Source of the DNA: Serinus canaria | Taxonomy: Eukaryota > Chordata > Aves > Passeriformes > Fringillidae | Assembly: GCF_022539315.1 (NCBI RefSeq) | Contig: NC_066323.1 | Location: 8,979,219 to 9,043,218, forward strand | Length of the DNA stretch: 64,000 nucleotides | Direction: 5' to 3' | Shown: one piece after another, positions 14,501-25,900 of the stretch | Layout of the letters: every line of letters starts with the position of its first letter | Position numbering within the stretch: the first letter of the stretch is position 1 | Notes under the pieces: model-generated | Database searches by the model: none | What the model saw: only the letters and a program-made list of their open reading frames with translations | Told to the model about the DNA's origin: nothing | Program-made: the position numbers and the translations under genes

Positions 14501-17500
14501 GCACCACTCCTCCGTGGAAGCTGCCCAAGTTGGTTAAGTACCACAAGCTGGGCAAATAAATGCCAAGTGCCAGACAGATGATAAATCAGAAAGGGCTGTG
14601 GAAATCTTCCACTGTTTCATGTTGTTACCCAGGAATTGTCTGCTTCCACTCAGGGGGCATGCTGACCCTGACAGATGGGCAAGACACCTCCATCACATCA
14701 TAAACCTAAAAGTTTTTACTTAGAGGAGCCTCAGGAGGACACCTAGGGAAGCTGACAGTGTTCTCCCCAAGGAAGCTGTCTGCAGATACAGACTGAGACA
14801 ATATATCCAACTCTGCAAAATCTGAACCTCTTTCCGAACAATCAGCCCTGACCAGCATCCTGCTCCACCGAAGTTTCAACATCAACAAAGCCACCTCATT
14901 CCCAGGTACTCCAGCTCCCAAGATCCTCTGAAATCAAGCATGGCTGGGAGATGGTATTCCACATTTGGAGGACAGTCCTTTCCTGAAGATGTTTGATTTC
15001 TAGGCTTTCCAGCAGACCTGGGAATGTGCTATCAAGCAGCAATTCTCCCTCAAAAAACAGGCTAGCAAGTGCATATCCTCAAAATGCAACTGAAATCTTG
15101 CTGTTCCAAATAAAACACAGTGCTTGTTCTAAACTACATCTTGACAAAGCAAAGCATCACAAATATTGAAGTTCCACATAGCAGCCATGCAAATCTCAAC
15201 TCCCAGCATGTGACAGACAGATGCCGCAGAAAGAGTCAGCACTTCTGTCCTCAAGAAAAAGGAGGTTTTAAGCCCTTTTATGACAACAATTTCAGTCAGT
15301 CTGAAAGATTTTGATTACTAACCATGGATTGAAATGGAAAAACCCTGAGCCTTTGATCAAAGCCAGAAAACAACCCAAGGGACTTGATAATTTTCTGTTA
15401 AGGAAGTTTAAACCAAATTTTAGCTCCCAAGGAATCTAGAGCATTGGAGATTTAAGAGAAAATACCAAGAGGAAAATTGTATTAGATTTAAAACTCTAAG
15501 CATCACAATTTAAAGTGATGTTTTAGGATTATTTTCTGGTTTATTGGGTTTTGTTTGGGAAGAAACCTGAGAGCAGGAGGTTTTATGGTGATCCTCCTTG
15601 CAGAGGTTAGAACTGCACAGAAGGGAGCAGCTGTGGGATTCCTCTATCTGCAGCTTTGCTTTCCCAAATCCAAGAGTGCTGATGCCACAGAGGGAATCCA
15701 ACCTGCAGTCTCATGACTATGCCATGTTTCACACAAGGGACAACAAAGTTCTGTTGACAGTCAGCTCTCTCAACTGCAAAGCCTCCAATACCTAGGAAAA
15801 GCAGTTTCTATATGGAACTTCAGACAGGAACACATCAGCAGAACTGAGCTCCAGGGCTCAGAGATACCTGCTTGGGGCTCCATAAACCACTTTCCTCTAA
15901 GGCCCCAGCAATCACTCAGCCACTGAAAGGACATTCACAGGGACCAATCCCTTGCTGCCTACAGCCTGCCCCAGGGCACTCAAAGGGTTTTCAATGATCA
16001 CTATAGCTGCCTTCACTATTAGCTCTGTCACTGCAAACCATGCCTAAGCCTGAGCTGAAGAGCTGTTAAGAAGAGGACAATGAAATGAAATGAAATGAAA
16101 TGGTATAAAGAGAGAGGCTTGCCTTTGAGATTAGCTCAAAGAGCCTTTTGGAAAGCCTACAACAGTCTGAAGAGAGCTAATTTGCGAGGAAATGTCACTC
16201 CTGAAAAGATGATATGCCCGGCTCTCCTGGCAGAAGCAATTCTTGCCATCACAGCTTCACAAGCCTTGATTTAAACTGATCAAACCAGACACCTGCCTAT
16301 GCAAAATAATATGACTTATGTCAGCATCAAGAGAGAAATACAAGCTTTGAAGTGAGCAGATATTAATCTGATACTGTGATGTGTGAGTTCTTATACCTAA
16401 GCACTTGCCTACTGAGAAATCTTCATTTCACTTAAACAAAAGTCCTAAAATACACTCAGACTGAACAGCAGAAAAGACATTTCTCTGAAACAAGTGACAT
16501 ATTTATTTTTTCCTATTTCTTTCCTCCCCAAGAAACTGTTTTCATATCCCTGCAAGCTTTCTGGAGGGTAACCAGTTGCAGCTACACAGGAGCTGGGGAG
16601 GCATGTAGGGGGAAGAAGAGGAAAGGTGTCACTGCTGTGCAAATAACTTTCCAATAATCTTTCCCACAGTGTGAGTTTTCCACTGGGAAGTCAAACACAA
16701 GGGTCAACATTTTCTGCTTTAGGTGTTTACACTAAACAAACAACCAGTTTTTAAAGGGGTTGTGCAACCCCACTTCCAACAGGAGCAGGAGGTCACTGGG
16801 GGTGTTTGCTTTTGAAAGCCAGGCTATTTTTATCCATGTAGGCACCTGTAATTTTCCTGGATATAAACTGTATGCCTTTGAGACTCTTCATCTGTCATCT
16901 GCTCTTCCTACGCTTCAAAAGCTGAAGGAAGTGAAGTCTATTATGACAAGCTAGCACAACAAATAGTGTTACAATGAACCATGTAAAAAAAATCTCTCCC
17001 AAAAATCAAGCTCATCAACAAATTTTACCATAATCTGCATTAAATCTTTATCTGTGATTAGTCTTGCAAGCACTCATGGAAGTTTACCAACTTTAGCACA
17101 TTATGTATGGCCACAATCTCAAAAATAACCCAGAAAAAGCATACTACCTCACCCTCTTGAGTCTTAGGGCTTAGTTTTTAAGACTGATTTAGCTAAACAG
17201 TTATATAATTTTCAGTTTAAGAGTTGTGATAGGCCTCAGGCTGATCTTACCCAGCTGAGAAATCCATCTCTCTTGTACTTGTTACAGAGAATTTAACATG
17301 GTGACATTTATGAGTTCTTTCAGTAGTAGTGCATAAGATCAGGCTATCAAAGTATTTCAGCATAAATAACATTCAGAGAAAGTTTTAAACCATTACAATA
17401 AGAAATGAAATTTAAAGTGTCTGGTTTTGGTTCCTTGTTCATGCTGTGTTCTGAGGTTCTTTTAATAAAAATTTTACTTATGTCCCTAAGTAGGCTTTCT

Positions 17501-18758
17501 GCCTTGAACATCACATTTAAGAGGCACATTCACTTCAGTACTGCAAAATGTGGTCTCTCTGTTACTAACTGCAAAATTTCCTGGAGTCAACACTTTCTAT
17601 CAGGAACTGGCTATTATACAGACATCTTAGCCCCTGAGTACTGGATTTACCTGGACCAAAAGCAAACCAGCACTCCAGATTCAAAGAAGCAATGCAAAGA
17701 AAAGCATGACTGTGCCCTGAGTCAGCTCAGATCCAGTGGTCTTATTAATTTGGACTCTACACCACAGAAATTGGGCTCTTCTAGACCTGAGCTGATCCTG
17801 GAAGCAGCACAGCCACAGTCACAGAGTTTAGGCCAGGGAATTAGGTCCTGCCAGCACTGAGCTGGCTCCACATGAAGGCATTTGCACATGCCACATGGCT
17901 TAGTTGTAAACCAGGACAAAGCCACCCACAGGTAACCAAGGGCTGACTAACTTGGACAGAGCAGGACTGGCTCCTGTTAACTCATTCATGACTAACACAT
18001 TGCATTCAATTCCACAGTAATTGTAGCAAATGGACCAAACAATTCATCAGAGTGAACTCACCTTGGGTTTGACCTGGAGACAAGTGACTGTTTTTTCTGG
18101 CATTCACTGCCAGCACATCCTCACCAAACTGTTCAGTCAACAAGTGTCCAGCTGCTGTATCAGTGTTGGCAGGGTATCTGCCTCGTTTCTTGTGTTTCTT
18201 CCTCCACATGTCCTCCTCCTCCCTCTCATCAGAACCAGAAGATTTCTGCAGAGCCCCTCGGTGTCTCAGGCTGTTTGATGCTCTCCCACCAAGGTTGTCA
18301 CTCACATTTAACAGGCCAGATGCAGCTCCACGCTGATACACATAATAGTCTTCCTCCACCTCCACGTCTCCCCCTGGACTAACAATGGCATTTTTTTTAA
18401 GAGAACATCTGTTCAGAGCACTTTGGGGTTTATCATTCTCAAACCCAGGCAAGGGCTGTTCCAGGTGAGATGTTCTGACTGGTGAATAGCTGTGCAGGTT
18501 TATCCCATTCCTGACCGGATTATCCTTCACCAGGCCTCTCCTCAGAGGCAGGTCCAGATCCAAGCTGGGGTCATTGGAGAAGCCTTCTTCCAGCTGCATC
18601 TTCTGTGCAATATGGTTCAGGTAGGACTGGAAGCGGCCACTGTGGTGCTTTTGCACGAGCCTGGCATAGGCACTCTTCTGGGAGGCAGCAGCCTTGCTCA
18701 GTCCCTCCTTGGCACCTTGGGCAGAAGCTGCACTTCTCACAGGCCCCAGCTGATCCAT
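2398..18758 (-). CDS. DIS3L2: DIS3L2, 5' coding part (three exons, gene continues left)
   Basis: DIS3L2 is a cytoplasmic RNase II/RNB-family 3'-5' exonuclease that degrades oligouridylated RNAs such as pre-let-7. The joined exons in transcript order are 18758-18062, 2994-2836 and 2540-2398; the window ends before the cold-shock and RNB domains, so no catalytic residue is visible. Identity rests on the last two exons, which carry a block beginning LGTPRG and then [20 protein letters not shown], closely matching the conserved N-terminal region of vertebrate DIS3L2. Introns are phase 1, phase 1 and phase 0 in order, and every exon edge has a GT donor or AG acceptor. The two matching exons are secure. 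Assignment of the 18 kb exon to this gene is inference from an intact frame and phase match. NPPC lies divergently upstream, as in other vertebrates. Confidence 0.8.
2541..2835 (-). other. DIS3L2: short DIS3L2 intron
   Basis: This is a 295-nt intron between two recognised DIS3L2 coding exons, phase 1, GT-AG. It is unusually short for this gene. No other feature is seen in it. Confidence 0.85.
2836..2994 (-). CDS. DIS3L2: DIS3L2 coding exon containing the conventional start region
   Basis: The acceptor is TTGATTTCAG before GTGCAG and the donor is GAG before GTATTA. The exon has 159 nt. A methionine at 2887-2885 starts [17 protein letters not shown], which lines up with the annotated human start region (MNLRPLGTPRG). 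The 35 codons before that methionine are also open back to the acceptor, which is unexpected for a 5' UTR and suggests translation begins further upstream. Phase 1 at both ends fits the neighbouring exons. Confidence 0.9.
4570..4735 (+). mobile_element. old CR1-type LINE 3' fragment
   Basis: The stretch has the order of phrases seen in CR1 3' ends: a GAGGTCATGCAATCTGCTTC-like start, TTGGAGGTTCTTAAAAATAGG, then a GACAGACATCTGCCAGAGTT-like segment, and an ending resembling AGGTCCC..TTTCTATGA. It is strongly diverged and truncated at its 5' end, as most CR1 copies are. It lies within the large DIS3L2 intron in antisense orientation to the gene. Confidence 0.6.
5593..5643 (+). repeat. short tandem repeat, about 18-20 bp units
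   Basis: Three imperfect copies of a unit around GGTTATACCCTATTCCATG lie head to tail in the DIS3L2 intron. No function is implied. Confidence 0.75.
6981..7022. repeat. perfect 19-bp inverted repeat with 4-nt loop
   Basis: The arm AGTTTCTCCCTTTCCTACC (6981-6999) is followed, after AAAG (7000-7003), by its exact reverse complement (7004-7022). Pairing ends at the flanking bases. It would fold into a perfect 42-nt hairpin in the DIS3L2 pre-mRNA or as cruciform DNA. It is shorter than a usual microRNA precursor. Confidence 0.9.
16081..16100 (+). repeat. (TGAAA)4 microsatellite
   Basis: Four perfect TGAAA units in the DIS3L2 intron. Simple sequence with no implied role. Confidence 0.9.
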
Positions 18759-18781
18759 AGTGCAGTGAAAGGCCCAAACTT
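18062..18781 (-). CDS. DIS3L2: candidate DIS3L2 5' coding exon (N-terminal extension)
   Basis: The exon runs from an acceptor (AACTATCAG before AAGTTTGG) to a strong donor (AAG before GTGAGT). An ATG at 18758-18756 in good context (A at -3, G at +4) opens 232 codons to the donor, starting [20 protein letters not shown]. The frame leaves one extra base, so it is phase 1 and joins the exon at 2994 without a stop. The predicted segment looks disordered and charged: [20 protein letters not shown] near residues 38-57, an acidic [11 protein letters not shown] stretch, then [19 protein letters not shown], a nuclear-signal-like basic cluster. I recognise no domain. The alternative is an exon of an unknown same-strand gene, but the phase match, the open 35 codons downstream and the CpG-island exon upstream favour DIS3L2. 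Confidence 0.6.
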
Positions 18782-21175
18782 CTGATAGTTATAAACAGAT
18801 ACAGAGGAAAAAAGGTTTATTTTCCTGAAACAGAGTGTCAAATAATTGATTACACCAAATGACACAAAAGTATAACATTTTTGCTGAAAAGGAATTCTGG
18901 GTTTGTAAATCATTCCAGTGTGAGAAAGGGGGTTCACAATGTACTCAACATCTGCCCTGCACCAAACCCCTGTCCATAACCTAGGAGTGACCACAGCCCA
19001 TAAGTTGTACCTGCCCACACACCAATAAAACAGGGATTTTGTCCCACCCCAAATACATACGATTCCTTTAATCTGCTCTTCCTTGCCTTTGAAAAAGCCA
19101 GGAAAATTAAAGCAGCAACTGACAGACTGACCACAAGCATCAGTTTAGTGGTTATCAAAAGGAAAATCTTGTCATGTCCAGCCTGGAGTCCTCAAAAATA
19201 ACTGCATCCTTACTGAAGCTCTTCACTGTTGCTGTCAAAAGCAAACACTGCCTGTCACCTCCGTCCCACAGTGACTGACATTTCTCCATTGTACAGGACA
19301 GTTTCTTCAAACACCAAGACTACCCATTTCAGCTTGTCTTTTTAGCCATGAACTCCCTCCAGTAAAATAGAAGTAAAACAATAATTATCTTGCAAGAGTT
19401 CCTAATTCTTACTGACTGAGACACACTGCCTGCAGCTCCATCCAGCACCAGTTTATGTAGATGGTGTCATATCTCCACCTTTGCTTCACGAGTATGAAAA
19501 TTAAGCAGATCAAGCATCTTTCAACCCTTTTTCAGGTGCTTTAGCTTTCAAGCTTTTGAAGCAAAACAATCTACTAAATTACGCTCAGCTACTTTGAGGT
19601 AAATTACAGGTATAGACAGGACAGCAATGATTTTTGCTGTATGCAAAATCAAAGAATATAAGAATTTCTTGATAATGGAGCCCAGTGCAACTGCTGGCTT
19701 ATGCATGCTTTTATAAAAATGCCTCTTTTTCACTTCAGGACAAGTTTGAAGCTGAACAGCTGAATTTCACCCCAGCTGGTACATGCAAAATTTCAGGGCT
19801 CACTGTCATCTCTGCTATCCCAGAACCATGGGGCACTGGATTTTAAGTTTAAATAAAGGATACTGCCCATTACACCTATCCCTTCCCTTCTCTAAGCACA
19901 GGGATGTTTGGCAGGACAGAATACAGAGATCAGCAAAAGTGAAATTTATAATAGCTTCCCTACTCCCACCATGCTTGGAATTTTTCTTTGCCCTTACTCA
20001 GCCCTCTTCTCCCTTTCACTGTTGTTGCTCAGAGGATGAGCACCCAGGCAGTGTCCTCTATGCCCACCCTGCCTGGGAATGGGGCATTGCCCAGCAGGGC
20101 CCAAGGGCTGCAGAGCCAGCTCCTCCTGGCATGCCCACTCCAGCCCTTTGGGAGAAACAGCGCGCACTGCACCGGGATTTACTTTGGTAATTGGGCACGG
20201 ATGTGAGCAGGTTTCACAATGCAAATCAAAAATTAAAAATCCCTGAACAAATAGGAAAAATTCTTTATGTGGTTTGTGATTCTTGTTCCTAACATTTTCC
20301 ATTGGTGCTGGCCAATTGCTAAACTCTTCTAATAGACTGACCTGCTACAGAGCTATTACCAAACACACACAGGTAGGCCTACACCAGCTTTTTTGAACGT
20401 CATCTCCTCCTGTTGCTAATGCAACAGAAGCAGATAACATTTATAAAAGCCGGTGAGACTACTCTCCAAACAATGGTTTGGTTCCAGGAGACAGGAATTT
20501 GTCATTTTTATTTATCAGTAAAGAACAAACATTCGCAGCTTGCCTTCACTGTATTTTCTACAACTTTAACCACATTAGCAGTCAGCGACCGCAGCACTGA
20601 AATATACAAGCCCTTGTGCATTACAGTTTCATTATCAGTCTTCTGCGGGCCACCAGGAATCGAAATATTCCCAAGAGAACAGAGGGAAGGCAGAAGTGGG
20701 TACAGGAATATCCACCCTTCCTGGGCACGGCGATGAGGACGAGTGAAATGCCACGATGGACGCGCAGAGGGAGGACCCTCGCTGAGCCGGGCCCGCTTTG
20801 AAAGCCGCCCCTGTTATTGTCACCCGGCTGGTTCTGGGGATCACATCACCACTGGCCTCCATCACACGCCCCCAGGGGTGTCCAACTCCCCGGCCAACGC
20901 TCCAGCTCCAGCACCACAGAGCCCTCGGCACCCTCGCCCGCCGCCTCTCCTGCCACGCGTCCCCGGTCCCTCGGGAGCGCGGCCCGCGCCACCAGCGCGC
21001 TCCTGCCGGGCCCGGAGCGGCCGGACGGGACAGCGAACCGCGGGGCCAGGCGGCGGCGGCGCTGACACCCGGCTGACCGGGGCTGAGCGCCGCCGGGCCG
21101 GGCTCCGCTGTCCCCCCTCTCCCGCCCGGTCCTGGTCCCTGTCCCAGCCCCGCTCCCGACCCCCGCCCCGCTCAC
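18782..21175 (-). other. DIS3L2: probable first intron of DIS3L2
   Basis: Sequence between the proposed non-coding exon 1 donor and the exon at 18781. A short frame at 19057-19158 has a hydrophobic stretch but does not splice in frame into the 18 kb exon. No other feature is seen. Confidence 0.45.
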
Positions 21176-21620
21176 CGGCGCCGAGGCCGCTCCGCTCCGT
21201 TTGAATGTCCCAGCGCCCCGTCCGCTTCCGGGGCAGCGGCGCCTACGGGCCGCGGCGGGGCCCAGAAGGTCTCAGCGCGAAGCGCTCGCTCTTCATCCGG
21301 CGCGGCAGGGCGGGCGGAGGAGCCCCGGCGGGGCTCGGGTGTCCCAGCCCCGCTCCCGCTCTCTGCTCGGAGAGAGGTCCCCGGGGGAACGGGAGCCTCC
21401 GGGCAGCCTTGGGCTCCTCTCGGCCAGGCACAGCCCTTGAGGCTGGGAGCCCGCCGCGGGCTGGGCAGGGGCACCGCGGGGCCGCGGGAGGCAGGAGGTG
21501 CTGCCGCCCAGCCCGGAGTGTCCCCAGCCCGCCGCGTTTGCACCCACCGGGATCCCGGGGCTTCTTGGCAGCCGCCTGCTTCCAGCCGGGGCCAGCGGAG
21601 CCTCCTGGGCTGGGTCGCTC
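20745..21620. promoter_or_regulatory. DIS3L2: CpG island, probable DIS3L2 promoter
   Basis: A dense run of CpG and GC-box-like sequence, with ETS-type CCGGAAG (read on the minus strand near 21222-21232), stands between the DIS3L2 exons and NPPC. It is the only CpG island left of 24 kb, so it is the likely promoter of the minus-strand gene. Open frames on both strands here are a consequence of GC richness. Confidence 0.65.
21176..21240 (-). other. DIS3L2: probable non-coding exon 1 of DIS3L2
   Basis: On the minus strand GGCCTCGGCGCCG is followed by GTGAGC, a good splice donor, inside the CpG island. Spliced to the exon at 18781 it stays open upstream of the ATG but supplies no ATG of its own in the part read. 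The right edge is a guess, as no transcription start can be fixed from sequence. Confidence 0.4.
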
Positions 21621-21845
21621 CAGCTTAAGGCCAACTCTCCAGCTTCATCCAAATTTGTATCCAGATCAGTGAAAAAAGCACGGGCTAGCTGATCTGATGT
21701 TGTAAAGATCTGAGTCTTGTGTTGTTCCTGAGGAAATTCACTGCTTTGCAACCGCCTGTACCTCCAAAAGCCCATGGGGAAACTCCTTCAGCACCCACAT
21801 GGCCTCACCTGCACTGCAGAGAAGAGCAAGCTCCAGGATCCCGTT

Positions 21846-21929
21846 CCCTGAGCTCTTTGGGATCCCTGTCCCTGAGCTCTTTGGAATCCCCTTCCCTGAG
21901 CTCTTTGGAATCCCCTTCCCTCAGCTCTT
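21846..21929 (+). repeat. 24-bp minisatellite, about 3.5 copies
   Basis: Units begin CCCTGAGCTCTTTGG at 21846, 21870 and 21894, and a partial unit begins at 21918. Copies 2 and 3 are identical. The array lies just beyond the CpG island and produces repetitive open frames on both strands that should not be read as protein. Confidence 0.95.
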
Positions 21930-22883
21930 CCTGCTCCCCTGGCACTGGAAGTTGGGCAGAACCAAACCTGCTGATCCCCTGCTCCCCCACACCACAGCAC
22001 CCAGGGAGTGACCAGCCCTTGGTGCTGAGCAGCAGTGCCTGACCTCCTCCAGGATAAGTCGGAGACTGTGGATCAGAGGGTGTCATCAAAGCAGCAGACC
22101 AGAGTCAAGAGCTGGAACTTCTATTGCCTCCTCTTTCTGTGACCACAGACCTCTCACAAGGCTTTATAGCAGAGTCAGACCTAGGCTCTGGCTGACTGAG
22201 AAGATGTAGTTTGGTCACGCTGGTGTTACCTGCAAATGCAGGCTTTGTTTGCCAAAGAATTTCAACCAGAAGAAAATCTGGAGATCAATCAATTGTCCTC
22301 ATGGCATCCCCAGTCAATCCCATTTGAGATATCTGCCTGGAGAATGCCCTCAGTAGATGGAGGAAGGATCCAAAGGGACCTGAAGTGGTATCTCCAGGCA
22401 GGGTTCTGATGAAGAAAGGCTCTATTTAGTCTTCATCTTGGCAGGAACATCTGAGTAGGCATCAGTGCTCCCCATTCAACTAGGGTGGGGAAGACGCCAG
22501 CCCCACGGTTCTTATTCTTCTTCCTGCAGATCAGGGCACATTGCCTGGTATCAGCCACCTCTAAAGGCCATGAGGCCACATCTGCTCAGGGTGCCGCATC
22601 ACCTGTGGCTCCCAAACACCACGTGGGCCCTCAGCCATTCCCTCAGCCAGCACTGCTGAGCTTCCACGAGGCCATGGCAAGCCCAGAGCACTCCAGCCCC
22701 AGCCCTCGGCTGGGTTGAGGGAGCTGCCCTGAGAAAGCACTGGGCTCTTGTGGGGACCAAGGGCAGCAAGCACAGACCTGCCTGCACAAGGACAGTCACA
22801 TCCTCCCCAGCGCCAGAACGATACCAGGAAAGGCAGTGTCTTGTTTGCATGAACCATGCAGAGCCAGAGCCTCTGCCCACAAG

Positions 22884-22915
22884 GGCACTGATGCCAGCTG
22901 GCACTGATGCCAGCT
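22884..22915 (+). repeat. 16-bp tandem duplication
   Basis: GGCACTGATGCCAGCT occurs twice head to tail. The unit is itself partly palindromic. Confidence 0.9.
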
Positions 22916-25900
22916 CATCAGCTGCCCCACCCTGGCAGCTCTGGCCACCTCAAGGAGGAGACTGAGCACTCAGCTCTACTCTGGCATGGCTGAGAGGCAG
23001 CGAGTTGCCCCACGCTGGCCAAGAGGAAGGGAGCAGCTGTCCAGTGTTTGAGCAGAGCCACCAGTCACACAGCAGCTGCTCCCATGGGACACAAAGACAG
23101 AGCAGGGAGACCATTTCTGCTGGAGCTGGCCCCATGGGTAGCATGGCTACACAGGATCACCCTGTCAGAGGGAGGATGTATGCTCCCCTTCTTCCTCCTG
23201 CTCTCCTGGCTGCTGATAGAGCAAGGTGGTTGGCGCTGGGAAGGTGGGTGCTCTGAAGGCAGGGTGGTGGCACAGCCCCAGCTGTTCAGGGCTGACCCAG
23301 GCCATCCATTCAGGCTGCCCTTGTTGCATGGAAGAGAGCAGGGATGGGGTGGGGGGACCCAGGGCCTCCAGCCCCAATGTCCCCCTCCCTGTACCAGCCA
23401 GTGGGAGCACCAGCTCCTCTCCATGTTGCTGAGTCATGCTGTGTCTCTGCTCCTCTTCACTCCAGTGGGGATGAAGCCAAGCTGGGAGTTTGGTCAGGCT
23501 GCCCCCTGCACCAGGTGGTGCCACCAGCAGCAGTAGCTTCAGCATGCCATGGTCCTTCCACAGACAGGAGAGGAAGTGGGGAAGATTTGGTGTTTGGTGG
23601 TGCCACTGCCAGCACTGGGGCCTGGGGCTTGCAGGGATATCAGGTGTGGTGAGAAGGATATGGCTCCACAGGTGGGTGCCTCTGTCACCTTCACCTCCTG
23701 CCTCCAGCTGGGCCCTGCTGCACAAGGGGCCACAGTCTCCAGCAGGTCAGCAGAGCACTTCTCAGCCCTGCTCTCCTGGTAGCAGCCAGGGATTTGGGAA
23801 TCTTGTCTGCTCCATGGAACAGGGCCTGTGTTTGTGCCCTCTGTTGCTCTACCCCATCACTGACCCAGATAAATGAGAGTTACAGCAAATCCGTGTCTCC
23901 CACCAGGTGTCCTGTGGGCACACAGAGGATTCTGAGTGGCTGGGGACCAGCTGCATGCCCATCCTTCATACACTTTGGAAGAGATCACATGCAAACATCA
24001 CAGCAAGCTGGTGCCTCATGCAGAATCTCAAACACAATCCCTCCCAGGGAAGGGCTGGACTGCTTCAGTCTCACCTTTGGCTCCATCTTCCATCCACAGC
24101 ATCCTCGTGGCTGCTGAGCAGAAGGGAGCCATTGCCTCACTGCAGCTTCCCTGACCCTCCATGGCATCTCATGGCCTTTCTGAAAGGGAAAGGTCCCTGA
24201 GCAGATTTTTCCCCTGCACTCTCATTTCCTGGGGTCCTGTAGCAGCAGGCCCAGCCCGGTGCCCTGGCTTGCTTTCCCACAGCACAGGATTATCTCACCA
24301 TCTTCCCCCAGGCAGTAACAGGGAGCTGCTTCCCGACTGGAGGCTGGAACGTGTTGCAGCACCTCGGCCGAGGTGAGAGCACCGCACGGCTGCGGCTGCT
24401 TGGCCGGGAGCTCCCGCTTACGAAGGCTTTGGCTCCTTTGCCCCCGGTTTCAGCGAGCAGCCAGGGCCCGCCCGGCACTCGTTTACATCAGCGTTAATCA
24501 GCAGTGACTGGCCAAGGGGCTGGAGCCACCCCGGGCTGACTCAACAAGGGGAACCCTGGATGGGAGCAGAGCAGCTCCTCTGGCGCTTCCAGGCGCTTCC
24601 TGCAGCACACCCGGTGTGAGCTGATGCTGCTCATGGAAATGCCCCCTGCAAACCCAACTCTCACAGAGTTTCAGGTTGCAGGCCGTGGCAGAGGGATGGA
24701 GGGCAGCAGGATGCTCTGCCACTGCCTCCCTGCTGTTGTCTGCAGGATTGACCCACATGGCACAAGCATGTGCTCGCAAGCATGTGCTCAAACTAAAAGC
24801 AGGGCTGTGAGTTTGTTCTGGAGCCTCTGAGCGCCCTTGGAATTGTCTTGATTGCAGCAGCAGCACCCAGCATTAAACCTGAGTCTGTGTCCTTTTGACA
24901 TCTCTCAGGCACTGGGAGTCATCTGGGCACTTGGCCGGAGGACATGAGCCATGCTCAGGGAGGATAAAGGAGACTGTGACAGATTTATTACCATAAATAA
25001 GCTAAAAACCATCTCTCTCCACAGTAGATACCATCTGCTGTGTCACAACACATGTGGTCTTGTCCCACCCGTCCTTCAGCTTCTCCAGTCTTCTCCTGAG
25101 CCCTCCATACCTCTGGTTGGGAAACATGCCACCCAGGATCAGGACTGATGGGTTCCCATCACTTTCATTGCCTGGAGGAATGTCTGCAACTCACCCCAGG
25201 CAGGGGGCAAGGTCTGCCTTGGCTTTGTTTGTCCAGTCAAGGAAGAGAGAACTAGACCCCAGCAAAGGCAGACAAGAAGCAGGTGAAGGAGGCAGTGGAG
25301 GCAGGAGGTGAGAAGCCAGGGAAGGAGCAGGGTTAGTGCCTTGCAACTCATTACATTGAGGTCAACTAGATTTGTCTTTTGGCTTCCTTCAAGTCTCTTC
25401 ATCAGTAGTTCTGCTTGTTGTAATGGTCAAATCCCTTTTATAATATATCCCTCAGTTTTCAGTGTGGAGGGCCTTCCAGTGTCAGGACTAAACCTCCCAA
25501 AGGTGCTCAAACTGGCTGTGGATGACACCAAAGCTCCACAGGTCACATCAGGAAACTTGGGAAGGAGCTGCCCTGCACTTACTGCACTTGTGGGCAGCAG
25601 GGCCGGGGAACAGAGTGGGTCAGGGCACACAGGGCAAGGGATGTGCGGTGAGTTCAAACCCCTTCTCATGCTCCCAGGGAGGTGGGAAAAATACTTTCCA
25701 GAAGGGCAGGAACTAAGGAACCACAGTGCCATGCAGTCCCAGGGGTAGGGACCCACCCCACAAGCCCTGATCTCCACCCTGCATCTCCCACTCCACACGC
25801 CAGGACGAGATTGAAGCAGCCCCCACGGGGACGGCTGTGCAGATGGGTGATGAGTGGGGACAGCTCGCCGAGGGCACGGGGCGATGCTGCAGCGGGGACC

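Larger units (their letters stand above)
2995..18061 (-). other. DIS3L2: large DIS3L2 intron
   Basis: About 15 kb of AT-rich sequence between the exon at 18 kb and the exon at 2.9 kb. There is no CpG island inside it, so it is unlikely to hold the promoter of DIS3L2. It contains an old CR1 fragment (4570-4735), a short tandem repeat (5593-5643), a perfect hairpin (6981-7022) and a pentanucleotide repeat (16081-16100). No additional exon was recognised, although small exons cannot be excluded by eye. Confidence 0.6.

Noticed and set aside
18934..19158. Minus-strand frame with a hydrophobic N-terminal stretch (MITTKLMLVVSLSVAALIFL), suggestive of a membrane anchor
   Set aside because: Its only nearby donor would join the 18 kb exon in the wrong frame, and the frame resembles no family I know.
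21788..22089. Repetitive peptides such as LFGIPFPE or ELREGDSK
   Set aside because: These are translations of the 24-bp minisatellite in different frames, not protein repeats.
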